Source: Nocardioides sp. ChNu-153
GTDB taxonomy: Bacteria; Actinomycetota; Actinomycetes; Propionibacteriales; Nocardioidaceae
Reading direction: 5' to 3'
NCBI RefSeq assembly: GCF_030466625.1
Contig: NZ_JADEVT010000004.1
Coordinates: 180,526-244,525, forward strand
Length of the DNA: 64,000 nucleotides
Part shown: one piece after another, positions 8,653-22,249 of the stretch
Position numbering within the stretch: position 1 is the stretch's first letter
Layout of the letters: each line of letters opens with the position of its first letter
Translations under genes and position numbers: made by a program
The notes under the pieces: model-generated
Databases searched by the model: none
The model's input: only the letters and a program-made list of their open reading frames with translations
Told to the model about the DNA's origin: nothing

Positions 8653-9501
8653 ATGGGTAACGGTTCCGCGCTCCGCAAGGCCGGCATCGCCGTCGGCGCA
8701 CTGCTGATCCTCGTCTGGTGCCTGCTGCCGGTCGCCTGGATCATCTCGCTCTCCTTCAAGTCGCAGGAGTCGATCACCAACGGCAGCCCCGGGTTCTTCC
8801 CCGCCGACGGCGGGTTCGCCGGCTGGGACAACTACGTGGCCGCCTGGGAGAACGACCAGTTCCGCCGGGCCATCTTCAACTCGATCGGCATCTCGCTCAT
8901 CGCGACGCTGCTGTCGGTGATCGTGGCCACGCTCGCGGCGTACGCGATCGCGCGGCTGGAGTTCAAGGGCAAGAAGCTCGTGCTCACCACGGCACTGGCG
9001 ATCGCCATGTTCCCGGTGGTCTCGCTCGTCGGCCCGCTGTTCGACCTGTGGCGGGCGATCGGGCTCTACGACACGTGGCCCGGCCTGATCATCCCGTACA
9101 TGTCCTTCACGCTGCCGCTGGCGATCTGGACCCTGTCCGCCTTCTTCCGGGAGATCCCGTGGGAGATGGAGCAGGCCGCCCAGGTCGACGGCGCCACGTC
9201 GTGGCAGGCCTTCCGCAAGGTGATCGTGCCGCTGGCGGCACCCGGCGTGTTCACCGCCGCGATCCTCACGTTCTTCTTCGCCTGGAACGACTTCGTCTTC
9301 GGGATCTCGCTGACCTCCACCGAGGCCGCGCGACCGATCCCCGCGTCGCTGTCGTTCTTCGTCGGGGCAGATCCGTTCAACCGGCCGGCGTCCCTGCTGG
9401 CCGCGGGAGCCGTCATCGCGACGATCCCGATCATCGTCATCGTGCTGGTCTTCCAGCGCAAGATCGTCGCCGGGCTCACGTCCGGCGCAGTGAAGGGATG
9501 A
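8653..9501 (+). CDS. sugB: Sugar ABC transporter permease, SugB-like
   Basis: 282 residues, MalG/SugB-type permease. EAA loop: Glu-Gln-Ala-Ala-Gln-Val-Asp-Gly-Ala-Thr-Ser-Trp-Gln. It begins 3 nt after the sugA stop and pairs with SugA as the transmembrane heterodimer. The Phe-Phe-Ala-Trp-Asn-Asp-Phe motif near the C-terminal third is typical of MalG-type permeases. Confidence 0.88.
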   Translation: MGNGSALRKAGIAVGALLILVWCLLPVAWIISLSFKSQESITNGSPGFFPADGGFAGWDNYVAAWENDQFRRAIFNSIGISLIATLLSVIVATLAAYAIARLEFKGKKLVLTTALAIAMFPVVSLVGPLFDLWRAIGLYDTWPGLIIPYMSFTLPLAIWTLSAFFREIPWEMEQAAQVDGATSWQAFRKVIVPLAAPGVFTAAILTFFFAWNDFVFGISLTSTEAARPIPASLSFFVGADPFNRPASLLAAGAVIATIPIIVIVLVFQRKIVAGLTSGAVKG

Positions 9502-9505
9502 TTCC

Positions 9506-10723
9506 GTGGCCGGCATCCAGATGAAGAACATCGTCAAGAAGTACGGCGACGGCTTCCCCGCGGTGAACGACGTCTCCATCGACATCGCGGACGGCGAGTT
9601 CGTGATCCTCGTGGGGCCGTCGGGGTGCGGGAAGTCGACGCTGCTGCGGATGATCGTGGGCCTGGAGGACATCACCTCCGGGGACATGGTCATCGGCGAG
9701 AAGCGCGTCAACGACCTGGCTCCCCGCGACCGCAACCTGGCGATGGTGTTCCAGAACTACGCGCTCTACCCCCACCTCACCGTCTACGAGAACATCGCGT
9801 TCCCGCTGCGGCTGGCGGGCGCCTCCGACGCCGACGTCGACGCGAAGGTCCGTGAGGCATCGGCGACGCTGGAGCTCGACGAGCACCTCGACCGCAAGCC
9901 CGGCAACCTGTCGGGCGGTCAGCGCCAGCGCGTGGCCATGGGCCGCGCCATCGTGCGCGACGCCGACGCGTTCCTCTTCGACGAGCCGCTGTCGAACCTC
10001 GACGCCAAGCTCCGCGGCCAGATGCGCACGGAGATCGCGCGGCTGCAGAAGAAGCTGGGCATCACCACCGTCTACGTCACGCACGACCAGACGGAGGCCA
10101 TGACGCTCGGCGACCGCGTCGCGGTCCTCAAGCGGGGCGTGCTGCAGCAGCTCGCGTCGCCGCGGGAGCTCTACGAGAACCCCGGCAACCTCTTCGTCGC
10201 TGGCTTCATCGGCTCCCCGCCGATGAACTTCCTGCCGGCCGAGGTGGACGGCACGAAGGTGCAGCTGCCGTTCGGCACCGTCGAGATCCCGGCCGACCGG
10301 GCCGAGAAGGTCGCCGGCCGGGGCCTGCTCATCGCGGGCATCCGCCCCGGGGCCTTCGAGGACGCGTCGCTCGTCGACGAGGCGAAGGCGCCGACGGGCT
10401 CGACGTTCCGGGCCAAGGTCGAGGTCGTCGAGTGGCTCGGCAACGAGACCTACGCCTACCTGCCGTTCGAGGCGCCGCCGGAGGTCCAGAAGCAGCTCGA
10501 GCAGTTGGAGAAGGACCTCGACGGCGACCAGCTGCGCACGCAGCTCGTCATCAGCCTGGACGGCGCGAGCCGCGTCCGCGAGGGCGACGAGGCGGAGATC
10601 TGGGTGGACACCTCGCAGATGCACCTGTTCGACCCCGCGACGGGCGAGAACCTGACGGTGGACCGCACCCGCGCCGGGCGCATCCCGGAGCTGGACGGCC
10701 CCGCCACCCGCACCACCGCCTGA
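9506..10723 (+). CDS. sugC: Sugar ABC transporter ATPase, SugC/UgpC-like
   Basis: 405 residues. Walker A Gly-Pro-Ser-Gly-Cys-Gly-Lys-Ser-Thr, Q-loop Phe-Gln-Asn-Tyr-Ala, signature Leu-Ser-Gly-Gly-Gln-Arg-Gln, Walker B Phe-Leu-Phe-Asp-Glu-Pro, H-loop Thr-His-Asp-Gln-Thr-Glu-Ala, and a C-terminal OB/TOBE regulatory domain from about residue 235. This is the MsmK/UgpC/SugC class that energises carbohydrate importers. GTG 9506 lies 4 nt after the sugB stop. It is followed by a strong terminator. Confidence 0.9.
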   Translation: MAGIQMKNIVKKYGDGFPAVNDVSIDIADGEFVILVGPSGCGKSTLLRMIVGLEDITSGDMVIGEKRVNDLAPRDRNLAMVFQNYALYPHLTVYENIAFPLRLAGASDADVDAKVREASATLELDEHLDRKPGNLSGGQRQRVAMGRAIVRDADAFLFDEPLSNLDAKLRGQMRTEIARLQKKLGITTVYVTHDQTEAMTLGDRVAVLKRGVLQQLASPRELYENPGNLFVAGFIGSPPMNFLPAEVDGTKVQLPFGTVEIPADRAEKVAGRGLLIAGIRPGAFEDASLVDEAKAPTGSTFRAKVEVVEWLGNETYAYLPFEAPPEVQKQLEQLEKDLDGDQLRTQLVISLDGASRVREGDEAEIWVDTSQMHLFDPATGENLTVDRTRAGRIPELDGPATRTTA

Positions 10724-10762
10724 CCCACCGCGAACCGCGACCCGGGCACCGCCCCGGACGCA

Positions 10763-10798
10763 CGACGGCCCCCGGTCCACCAGGACCGGGGGCCGTCG
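10763..10798. terminator. Bidirectional intrinsic hairpin
   Basis: 16-bp perfect stem (arms 10763-10778 and 10783-10798) with loop ACCA. It lies between the convergent sugC and DUF1707 genes and can end both transcripts. There is no T-run, as usual in GC-rich actinobacteria. Confidence 0.85.
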
Positions 10799-10803
10799 GC
10801 GTC

Positions 10804-11466
10804 TCACTCGAGGAGCTTGCGCTTCCGCCTGCGCTCCCCCGGCATGGCCTTGCGGGTGACGCTCACGCCGCCCATGAGCGCGACCCCGCGGACCCGCACG
10901 ACGGGCGAGTGCTCGTCGTACTGCGCCTCGACGCGGTCGCGGCCCTGCTCGAAGCCGCCCATGATGCCGACGCCGTCGATGACGACCCGGGTCCAGGCGT
11001 TCACGGTGATGTCGACCCCGCCCATCAGCGCGTTGGCGATGATGACGACCTCGCGCGACGCGAAGCGCGCCTCCCGCAGGTCGAGCTCGACCCCGCCCAT
11101 GAGGGCGAACGCGTTGTGCGTCGGCCCGACCTCCCACACGCCCTTGCGCGAGACCCCGCTCATCACCGCGACGCTCACCGCGTAGTGGTCGGCGGGCACG
11201 GGCGCGCCGCCCGTCGACTTCGTGAACGAGACGGGCGACGGCGCCGCCGCCCCCGGTACGGCGAGCCCGCCCCCCGTGGGCGCCTCGCCGGGGAGGTCGG
11301 CCAGCAGCGGCACGAGGTCGGCGTAGATCTTGGCGCCGTACGCGGCCTCGAGCCGCTCGTCGAGCTCGTCGGGCTCGAGGCGGCCCTCCCCCGCCGCGTC
11401 GCGGAGCAGGTCGGCCACCTTGTGCCGGTCGGCGTCGGAGATGCGCAGCTGGGACGGATCGCTCAC
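10804..11466 (-). CDS. DUF1707 / LiaF-like repeat protein
   Basis: 220 residues. Residues 1-55 are the DUF1707 module (Leu-Arg-Ile-Ser-Asp-Ala-Asp-Arg, then Glu-Leu-Asp-Glu-Arg-Leu). Residues 115-205 carry four spaced Leu-Met-Gly-Gly or Ile-Met-Gly-Gly turns, as in the beta-helical C-terminal domain of cell-wall stress proteins (DUF2154/LiaF). There is no membrane segment. Start GTG 11466 has TAGGCT 7 nt upstream and no Shine-Dalgarno. Role unknown; a link to envelope stress is inferred from the domain family. Confidence 0.82.
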   Translation of the reverse strand: MSDPSQLRISDADRHKVADLLRDAAGEGRLEPDELDERLEAAYGAKIYADLVPLLADLPGEAPTGGGLAVPGAAAPSPVSFTKSTGGAPVPADHYAVSVAVMSGVSRKGVWEVGPTHNAFALMGGVELDLREARFASREVVIIANALMGGVDITVNAWTRVVIDGVGIMGGFEQGRDRVEAQYDEHSPVVRVRGVALMGGVSVTRKAMPGERRRKRKLLE

Positions 11467-11473
11467 GCGCCCC

Positions 11474-11479
11474 AGCCTA
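11474..11479 (-). promoter_or_regulatory. -10 element of the DUF1707 gene (leaderless)
   Basis: TAGGCT on the reverse strand, 7 nt before GTG 11466. Confidence 0.6.
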
Positions 11480-11500
11480 GGTGTCGTGGGCCGGTGCCGG

Positions 11501-11588
11501 GACCCGACGAAGGTCGGGGTCGGCGGGCGCGAGCGTGCGGGTGAGGGCTCCGGGGGTCCGGGGCTCCGGGGCTCCGGGGCTCCGGGGG
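11501..11588 (-). terminator. Weak hairpin and 9-bp repeats after thiC
   Basis: An imperfect stem (GACCCGAC 11501-11508 with GTCGGGGTC 11513-11521, one bulge) follows three to four tandem copies of a GGGGCTCCG-like unit at 11546-11588, just downstream of the thiC stop. It is the likely end of the thiamine operon; terminator strength is uncertain. Confidence 0.4.
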
Positions 11589-15770
<4,182 letters not shown>

Positions 15771-15796
<26 letters not shown>

Positions 15797-16862
15797 GGCG
15801 CTCCTCGGGGTCGGTGCGGGCGTGGTGGTCGGTACGGCGGGGGTCGAGCAGCGGCTCGACGTGCCCGGTCGCGAGGTGGTCGGCGACGAGCCGTGCGGTC
15901 AGGGGGGCGAGCAGCACCCCGTGGCGGAAGTGGCCGGCGGCCAGCACGACGGGGACGGCCGGGACGGGACCGTCGGCGGGCGGCGCCGGCCCGACGAGCG
16001 GCAGGTGGTCGGCGCTCGTCGGGCGGTCGCGCGCGGTGGCCTCGACGAGCTCGGCCCGGTCCAGGCCCGGGAGCAGCACCCGGGCGGCCTCGAGCAGGCG
16101 GGCGACGCCGCCGGCCGTGACGACCGGTGGACCGTCGTGCTCCTCGCTCGTGGCACCGACGACCACCTCGACGCCGGGGTCCGGCGCCCCGGGCTCGCGC
16201 GGGCGGGGCACGACGTACACGGGCTCCCCCGCCACCCACCCACGCACCACGTGGCGCGGCGGGTCGTCGGTGCGCAGCCGGAGCACCTCGCCGCGGACGC
16301 CGCGCACGAGGTGGGCGTGCGGGGGCGGGAGGCGGGCCCCGGTCGCCACCACCGCGACGTCGTGGTCCCACCCCGTCGCGGCGGGCTCGACCCGCACCCG
16401 CGCGCGCAGGGCCGCGACCACCCGCCGCGGGTCCCCGGCCCGGTCGTCGGGCAGCAGGGCGCCGCCGGCGACCCGCCCGAGCGAGGGCTCCGCACGGCGC
16501 AGCGCGGCACGGTCGAGGAGCGTGGCGGTCCCGCCCAGCGAGCGCAGGAGGGCGACCTGGCGCTCCACGTCCTGCAGGTCGCCGCGGTCGTGGCCGACGA
16601 GCAGCGTGCCGGCGCGGTGGAGCGGGACGCCGAGACGGGCCGCGTACGCCGGCCACAGCGCGGCGCTGCGCAGGGTCAGGGCGAGCAGCCCCTCCTCGCC
16701 CCACCAGACCTCGCTGCCGGGCGCGAGCATGCCGGCGGCCGCGTGGGAGGCGCCGGAGCCCGGTGCCGGGTCGACCACCAGCACCACGTGACCGCGGCGC
16801 TGCAGCTCCTCGGCGACGGCGAGGCCGACGATGCCGGCGCCCCGCACGAGCACCCGCGCCAT
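15771..16862 (-). CDS. thiO: Glycine oxidase ThiO
   Basis: 363 residues. FAD-dependent DAO-family oxidase that makes dehydroglycine for ThiG in aerobes. Dinucleotide-binding Gly-Ala-Gly-Ile-Val-Gly-Leu at residues 8-14, then Ala-Ala-Gly-Met-Leu-Ala-Pro, and the C-terminal Gly-His-Phe-Arg-His-Gly motif. Its ATG shares one base with the thiE stop (TGATG). Confidence 0.93.
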
Positions 16863-17494
16863 CAGCGGGCGGCCAGGAGGTCCTCCGCTGCGGCCAGGGG
16901 GTCGGGTTGTCGCCAGATCGCCCCGATGACGGCGACGCCGTGGGCGCCGGCGGCCCAGGCGTCCGCGGCGAGGGCGGGCGTCATGCCACCGATCGCGACG
17001 AGCGGCAGGGGGCCCACCGCCGCGGCGAGCCCGTCGACGCCGCGGGGGGCCGGCAGCCCGGCCTTCGACGCCGAGGGCGCCACGGGACCGAACCCCGCGT
17101 AGTCGGCGCCGGCGGCCGCCGCCGCCGCGACCGCCGGGCGGTCGCGGCAGGTGGCCCCCACGAGGAAGCCCGGGAGGTCGAGCGCGTCGGCGATGCGGCG
17201 CGCGGCGGGCACGGGGAGGTCGTCCGCGCCGAGGTGCACCCCGTCGGCGGACGCCGCCAGCGCCACGTCGAGGCGGTCGTTCACCACGACCCGGGCACCG
17301 TGGGGGCGCACGGCCGCGACCGCGCGGTGGGTCAGGTCGACCAGCGCGGCGGTCGTGGCGGTCTTCGCCCGCACCTGGAAGCCGTCCACCCCCCGTGCGG
17401 CGAGCGCCGGCAGCAGCGCGAGGTCGTCGTGGAGGTCGACGAGGCAGAACAGGCGCGGCACACCGGTGGCCGCGCCGCTGGTGACAGCAGGCAC
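16862..17494 (-). CDS. thiE: Thiamine-phosphate synthase ThiE
   Basis: 210 residues. Couples HMP-PP and thiazole phosphate. Canonical features: [24 protein letters not shown]. GTG 17494 is chosen because GAGGAG lies 7 nt upstream, right after the TPP riboswitch; a longer frame would run into the aptamer. First gene of the operon. Confidence 0.92.
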   Translation of the reverse strand: MPAVTSGAATGVPRLFCLVDLHDDLALLPALAARGVDGFQVRAKTATTAALVDLTHRAVAAVRPHGARVVVNDRLDVALAASADGVHLGADDLPVPAARRIADALDLPGFLVGATCRDRPAVAAAAAAGADYAGFGPVAPSASKAGLPAPRGVDGLAAAVGPLPLVAIGGMTPALAADAWAAGAHGVAVIGAIWRQPDPLAAAEDLLAAR

Positions 17495-17505
17495 GAGAAC
17501 GCTCC

Positions 17506-17600
17506 TCACTTCCTGCGCCGGCATGACCCGGATCAGGTTCGACGGTCGGGGCGGTCTCAGCCCCATCTCAGCCCACTGCCGTGGACTCCCGTGGTGGATG
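17506..17600 (-). ncRNA. TPP riboswitch (THI element)
   Basis: On the reverse strand the two conserved TPP-aptamer blocks are present in order: GGGCTGAGA (around 17563-17571), and ACCTGATCCGGGTCATGCCG followed by GCGCAGGAAG (ending near 17510). The thiE Shine-Dalgarno and GTG follow within about 15 nt, so thiamine pyrophosphate binding likely blocks translation of thiE and, through coupling, the seven-gene operon. Ends of the element are approximate. Confidence 0.95.
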
Positions 17601-17703
17601 CCGCCCACCGTACTCGTCGTCGCGACGACCGCAACCCCGCCCTGCGGCGCCAGCCCGGCGAGGGGAAGGGGACCCGCTGCGGCCCGCGGGTGTGACCCCC
17701 GTC

Positions 17704-17709
17704 TACGGT
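17704..17709 (+). promoter_or_regulatory. -10 element of the class I fumarase gene
   Basis: TACGGT, 8 nt before GTG 17718; no Shine-Dalgarno. It favours GTG 17718 over the in-frame GTG at 17712. Confidence 0.55.
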
Positions 17710-17717
17710 GCGTGTCC

Positions 17718-19412
17718 GTGAGCGCACCGCTGGGCGACGACTTCCGCTACTCCGACCTGCTGCCCCTGGGGCCCGACGCCACGCCGTACCGGCTGGTGAC
17801 GACCGAGGGCGTCTCGAGCTTCGAGGCCAGCGGGCGCACGTTCCTCGAGGTCGCGCCCGAGGCGATCCGCACGCTGACCCGCGAGGCCATGCACGACATC
17901 GCCCACTACCTGCGCCCCGCCCACCTCGCGCAGCTGCGCCGGATCATCGACGACCCCGAGGCCAGCGGCAACGACCGGTTCGTGGCGCTCGACCTGCTGA
18001 AGAACGTCAACATCTCCGCCGGCGGCGTGCTGCCGATGTGCCAGGACACGGGCACGGCGATCGTCATGGGCAAGAAGTCGGAGGGCGTGCTCACCGGGGC
18101 CGACGACGGCGAGGCGATCAGCGCGGGCGTGTACGACGCGTACACCCGCCTCAACCTGCGCTACTCCCAGCTCGCGCCGCTGACGACGTACGACGAGAAG
18201 AACACCGGCACGAACCTCCCGGCGCAGGTCGAGATCTACTCGACCCCGCAGACGTCGGGGAAGCCGGAGTACAAGTTCCTGTTCATGGCCAAGGGCGGCG
18301 GCAGCGCCAACAAGTCGTTCCTGTTCCAGGAGACGAAGGCGATCCTCAACCCGAAGCGCCTGCTGGAGTTCCTCGACGAGAAGATCCGCAGCCTCGGCAC
18401 GGCGGCGTGCCCGCCGTACCACCTCGCGGTCGTCATCGGCGGCACGAGCGCGGAGTTCGCGCTGAAGACGGCGAAGTACGCGAGCGCGCACTACCTCGAC
18501 GCGCTGCCCACCGAGGGCTCGATGGCGGCGCACGGCTTCCGCGACCTCGAGCTGGAGCAGCAGGTCTTCGAGCTGACCCAGGGGTTCGGGATCGGCGCGC
18601 AGTTCGGCGGCAAGTACTTCTGCCACGACGTCCGCGTCGTGCGCCTGCCGCGCCACGGGGCGTCGTGCCCCGTCGCGATCGCGGTCTCCTGCTCCGCCGA
18701 CCGCCAGGCGCTCGGCAAGATCACGCCCGAGGGCGTCTTCCTCGAGCAGCTCGAGACCGACCCCGCGCGCTACCTGCCCGACACCACCGCGGAGCAGCTC
18801 ATCCAGGGCGGCGAGGTCGTGCGCATCGACCTCAACCAGCCGATGGCCGACATCCTCGCCGAGCTGCGCCGACACCCCGTCAAGACGCGGCTGTCGCTCA
18901 CCGGCCCGCTCGTGGTGGCGCGCGACATCGCCCACGCCAAGATCCAGGAGCGGCTCGACGCGGGCGAGGAGATGCCGGCGTACCTGCGCGACCACCCCGT
19001 CTACTACGCCGGCCCGGCCAAGACCCCCGAGGGCATGGCGTCGGGCTCGTTCGGCCCCACCACGGCAGGTCGGATGGACTCCTACGTGCGCTCGTTCCAG
19101 GCGGCCGGCGGCTCGATGGTGATGCTCGCCAAGGGCAACCGCAGCAAGCAGGTCACCGAGGCCTGCGCCGAGTTCGGCGGCTTCTACCTCGGCTCGATCG
19201 GCGGGCCCGCCGCGCGGCTGGCGCAGGACTGCATCAAGAGCCAGGAGGTGCTGGAGTACCCCGAGCTCGGCATGGAGGCCGTGTGGAAGATCGAGGTCGA
19301 GGACTTCCCGGCGTTCATCGTGGTCGACGACCAGGGCAACGACTTCTTCACCGACCCCTCCGGCGCGGTGACCGTGCCGCTCACCGGGATCAGGGTCCGC
19401 TCGGCCCAGTGA
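17718..19412 (+). CDS. fumA: Class I (iron-sulfur) fumarate hydratase
   Basis: 564 residues, the length of two-domain FumA/FumB enzymes. Interconverts fumarate and malate. Seen: Leu-Pro-Met-Cys-Gln-Asp-Thr-Gly-Thr (cluster cysteine), Gly-Gly-Gly-Ser-Ala-Asn-Lys, His-Gly-Ala-Ser-Cys-Pro-Val, and the C-terminal beta-domain with Gly-Pro-Thr-Thr-Ala-Gly-Arg-Met. The 3' end overlaps the convergent DUF1990 gene by 23 bp. A class II fumarase lies 1.3 kb downstream. Confidence 0.94.
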   Translation: MSAPLGDDFRYSDLLPLGPDATPYRLVTTEGVSSFEASGRTFLEVAPEAIRTLTREAMHDIAHYLRPAHLAQLRRIIDDPEASGNDRFVALDLLKNVNISAGGVLPMCQDTGTAIVMGKKSEGVLTGADDGEAISAGVYDAYTRLNLRYSQLAPLTTYDEKNTGTNLPAQVEIYSTPQTSGKPEYKFLFMAKGGGSANKSFLFQETKAILNPKRLLEFLDEKIRSLGTAACPPYHLAVVIGGTSAEFALKTAKYASAHYLDALPTEGSMAAHGFRDLELEQQVFELTQGFGIGAQFGGKYFCHDVRVVRLPRHGASCPVAIAVSCSADRQALGKITPEGVFLEQLETDPARYLPDTTAEQLIQGGEVVRIDLNQPMADILAELRRHPVKTRLSLTGPLVVARDIAHAKIQERLDAGEEMPAYLRDHPVYYAGPAKTPEGMASGSFGPTTAGRMDSYVRSFQAAGGSMVMLAKGNRSKQVTEACAEFGGFYLGSIGGPAARLAQDCIKSQEVLEYPELGMEAVWKIEVEDFPAFIVVDDQGNDFFTDPSGAVTVPLTGIRVRSAQ

Positions 19413-19980
19413 TCCCGGTGCCCCCCGTCAGCGCCGCGAGGTAGCGGTCGGTCACCCGCCGCTGCACCACCGCGGTCACCGGGGCGCCGAGGCGCGACCA
19501 CCACGTCGCGGGCCGGGAGAACGCCCGCACGACGAGCACCACGGTGTCGTCGGCGCGGTGCTCGACGACGAACGCCTCCTCCCCCTCCTCGGGGTGGCCG
19601 GGCAGGGTCCCGTAGGCGTACCCGACGCGCCGCGGCGTCGCCTCCGCGGCCACGACGAGCACCGGCGCCCGCACCCCGAGGGGTCCCGCGCCCAGGAGCA
19701 GCTCGGCGACGCTGCCCTCGGCGGTGGCGGGTCCGTCGGCCCGCACCCCCACGCCCGCCCGCCGCTGCACCTCCCAGGCGCCGAGCGCGGTGGCGGCCCG
19801 GGCGAACGCGGCCCCGCCGCGGCCGACCACCTGCTCCCGCTCGACGCCCGCGTACCTGGCCGGGGCGGCGCCCGCGGCGAGCGTGCGCCCGCGCAGGAGG
19901 GCGTCGTACGTCGGCGCCTGCGCCCGCAGCGCGGCCCCCCGGTCCTCGCGCAGCGGGAGCAGGGGGCGCGGCGGTCTCAT
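19390..19980 (-). CDS. DUF1990 family protein
   Basis: 196 residues, DUF1990-type: [26 protein letters not shown]. Soluble, function unknown. ATG 19980 with TACCGT 6 nt upstream. Divergent from the next gene by 38 bp, with back-to-back -10 elements. Confidence 0.85.
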   Translation of the reverse strand: MRPPRPLLPLREDRGAALRAQAPTYDALLRGRTLAAGAAPARYAGVEREQVVGRGGAAFARAATALGAWEVQRRAGVGVRADGPATAEGSVAELLLGAGPLGVRAPVLVVAAEATPRRVGYAYGTLPGHPEEGEEAFVVEHRADDTVVLVVRAFSRPATWWSRLGAPVTAVVQRRVTDRYLAALTGGTGITGPSGP

Positions 19981-19986
19981 GCGGCG

Positions 19987-20011
19987 ACGGTACGCCGCGC
20001 CCCACTAGGCT
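19987..20011. promoter_or_regulatory. Divergent leaderless promoter pair
   Basis: Reverse TACCGT (19987-19992) lies 6 nt from ATG 19980; forward TAGGCT (20006-20011) lies 7 nt from GTG 20019. The two -10 elements are 13 bp apart in a 38-bp gap, so the -35 of each would fall in the other's transcribed region. Confidence 0.55.
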
Positions 20012-20018
20012 CCCGGCC

Positions 20019-20690
20019 GTGGACCAGCCCCCCGCCCCCGGTGACGTCGCCCGCGCCCGCTCGGAGCGCGGCGAGGTCGCGCTGCGCCGCCGCGACGACG
20101 GCGCGCTCGAGCTGCGGGTGAACGGCGTCTTCGTCATGGACACCCTCGAGACCACCAGCGAGCGGCTGCTGGCCGACGCGGCACTGGCCGCGTGCGCGCG
20201 CCCCGAGCGGGTGCTCGTCGGCGGCCTGGGGCTCGGCTTCACCGCGCACGCCGTGCTCGCCGACGCCCGGGTGCGCCGGATCGACGTCGTCGAGATCGAG
20301 CCCGCCGTCGTCGCCTGGATGCGCGACGGCACGGTGCCGCACGGGCCGGCGTACCTAGCCGACGAGCGGCTGCGCGTCGTCGAGGCGGACGTCGCGGTGA
20401 CGCTCGCCGACACCCCCGACGGCGCCTACGACCTGGTGCTCCTCGACGTCGACAACGGCCCCGACAACCTCGTGCACGCGCCCAACGCGGCGCTCTACAC
20501 GCCGCCGCTGCTCGCGGGGGTACGGCGGGTGCTCGCCCCCGGCGGCACCGTCGCCGTCTGGTCGGCGACGCACTCCGCCGCCCTGGAGCAGGCCCTGGTC
20601 GACGTGCTCGGCGCCGCGACCGTGCAGGAGGTGGCGGTCCCCGGCCACGGCCGCGTCGGCTCCTACTGGCTGCACTCGGCCCGCCGCTGA
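20019..20690 (+). CDS. Spermidine synthase-like methyltransferase-fold protein
   Basis: 223 residues. Rossmann fold with Val-Gly-Gly-Leu-Gly-Leu-Gly-Phe-Thr (motif I), acidic strand Val-Val-Glu-Ile-Glu-Pro, and Leu-Leu-Asp-Val-Asp-Asn-Gly-Pro. It resembles the spermidine synthase/PABMT superfamily but lacks the N-terminal beta-domain of true SpeE and is shorter. Substrate unknown. Confidence 0.8.
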   Translation: MDQPPAPGDVARARSERGEVALRRRDDGALELRVNGVFVMDTLETTSERLLADAALAACARPERVLVGGLGLGFTAHAVLADARVRRIDVVEIEPAVVAWMRDGTVPHGPAYLADERLRVVEADVAVTLADTPDGAYDLVLLDVDNGPDNLVHAPNAALYTPPLLAGVRRVLAPGGTVAVWSATHSAALEQALVDVLGAATVQEVAVPGHGRVGSYWLHSARR

Positions 20691-20716
20691 GGCGCGGACC
20701 CGTGCAGCGGCGGGGG

Positions 20717-20722
20717 TAGCCT
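20717..20722 (+). promoter_or_regulatory. -10 element of fumC (leaderless)
   Basis: TAGCCT, 7 nt before ATG 20730; no Shine-Dalgarno. Confidence 0.6.
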
Positions 20723-20729
20723 CGCGGGC

Positions 20730-22124
20730 ATGGCTGAGAACCACGAAGAGTTCCGCGTCGAGCACGACTCCATGGGCGAGGTGAAGGTCCCGCGCGAGGC
20801 CCTGTGGCGCGCGCAGACGCAGCGGGCGATCGAGAACTTCCCGATCTCCGGGACGACGCTCGAGCGCCGCCACATCCAGGCGATGGCCCTGGTGAAGGCG
20901 GCCGCGGCGCGGGTGAACACCGACCTCGGGGTCGTGACGTCCGAGCAGGGCGAGGCCATCGCCGCCGCCTGCGCCACGATCGCGGCCGGCGACGTCGACG
21001 CCCACTTCCCGCTCGACGTGTTCCAGACGGGCTCGGGCACGAGCTCGAACATGAACACCAACGAGGTCATCGCGTCCCTGGCGCGCGACGCGGGCACGGA
21101 GGTGCACCCCAACGACCACGTGAACGCGAGCCAGTCGAGCAACGACACCTTCCCCACGTCGATCCACGTCGCCGCCACCCTGGCGGTCGTGGAGGACCTC
21201 GTCCCGGCGCTCGGCGTGCTCGCCACCTCGCTGGAGGACAAGGCCGAGGAGTTCGCCGGCCTGGTGAAGTCCGGCCGCACCCACCTCATGGACGCCACCC
21301 CCGTCATGCTCGGCCAGGAGCTGGGCGGGTACGCCGCGACCATCCGCTACGGCGTCGAGCGCCTCGAGTCGGTGCTCCCCCGCGTGCGCGAGCTGCCCCT
21401 GGGCGGCACCGCGGTCGGCACCGGCATCAACACCCCGCAGGGCTTCGCGGCCGCCGCCATCGCCGCGCTCGGCGACGCGACCGGCCAGCCGTTCACCGAG
21501 GCCCGCAACCACTTCGAGGCCCAGGGCACCCGCGACTCCCTCGTCGAGCTCTCCGGCGTGCTGCGCACCATCGCCGTCGGGCTGACGAAGATCTGCAACG
21601 ACCTGCGCTGGATGAGCTCGGGCCCGACCACCGGCCTCGCCGAGATCCACCTGCCCGACCTGCAGCCGGGCTCCTCGATCATGCCGGGCAAGGTGAACCC
21701 CGTCCTGCCCGAGGCCACGCTCATGGTGTGCGCCCAGGTCATCGGCAACGACGCCGCCATGACGGTGGCCGGCCTGTCGGGCAACTTCGAGCTCAACGTG
21801 ATGCTGCCGGTGATGGCGCGCAACGTCCTCGAGTCGGTGCGCCTGCTCTCGACCTCGTCCGTGCTGCTCGCCGAGCGCTGCATCGACGGCATCACCGCCG
21901 ACGCCGAGCGCATGCGCCGGTACGCCGCGTCGTCGCCGTCCGTGGTCACGCCGCTGAACAAGCACGTGGGCTACGAGGCCGCGGCGAAGATCGCGAAGAA
22001 GGCGCTCGCCGACGGCGCCACCATCCGCGAGACGGTCATCGCGATGGGCTACGTCGAGCGCGGCGAGCTCACCGAGGAGCAGCTCGACGCCGCCCTCGAC
22101 CTGGAGTCGATGACGCACCCCTGA
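20730..22124 (+). CDS. fumC: Class II fumarate hydratase FumC
   Basis: 464 residues, full length for the oxygen-stable homotetrameric fumarase. Seen: [30 protein letters not shown], and signature [11 protein letters not shown] carrying the catalytic Ser. Monocistronic: own promoter and own terminator. Confidence 0.97.
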   Translation: MAENHEEFRVEHDSMGEVKVPREALWRAQTQRAIENFPISGTTLERRHIQAMALVKAAAARVNTDLGVVTSEQGEAIAAACATIAAGDVDAHFPLDVFQTGSGTSSNMNTNEVIASLARDAGTEVHPNDHVNASQSSNDTFPTSIHVAATLAVVEDLVPALGVLATSLEDKAEEFAGLVKSGRTHLMDATPVMLGQELGGYAATIRYGVERLESVLPRVRELPLGGTAVGTGINTPQGFAAAAIAALGDATGQPFTEARNHFEAQGTRDSLVELSGVLRTIAVGLTKICNDLRWMSSGPTTGLAEIHLPDLQPGSSIMPGKVNPVLPEATLMVCAQVIGNDAAMTVAGLSGNFELNVMLPVMARNVLESVRLLSTSSVLLAERCIDGITADAERMRRYAASSPSVVTPLNKHVGYEAAAKIAKKALADGATIRETVIAMGYVERGELTEEQLDAALDLESMTHP

Positions 22125-22159
22125 CCCGGTGTGCCGGGGCCCGCGGGGCCGTGGACGCG

Positions 22160-22203
22160 ACGAGGGCCGGTACGGCGGGACTCCCCGCCGTACCGGCCCT
22201 CGT
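22160..22203. terminator. Bidirectional intrinsic hairpin
   Basis: About 19-bp stem (22160-22178 with 22185-22203) and a six-base loop, between convergent fumC and the lytic transglycosylase gene. Confidence 0.85.
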
Positions 22204-22249
22204 GCGTCGTGCCGGGCTCGGGTCGCCCCGGAGCCGGCCCGGAGCCGAC

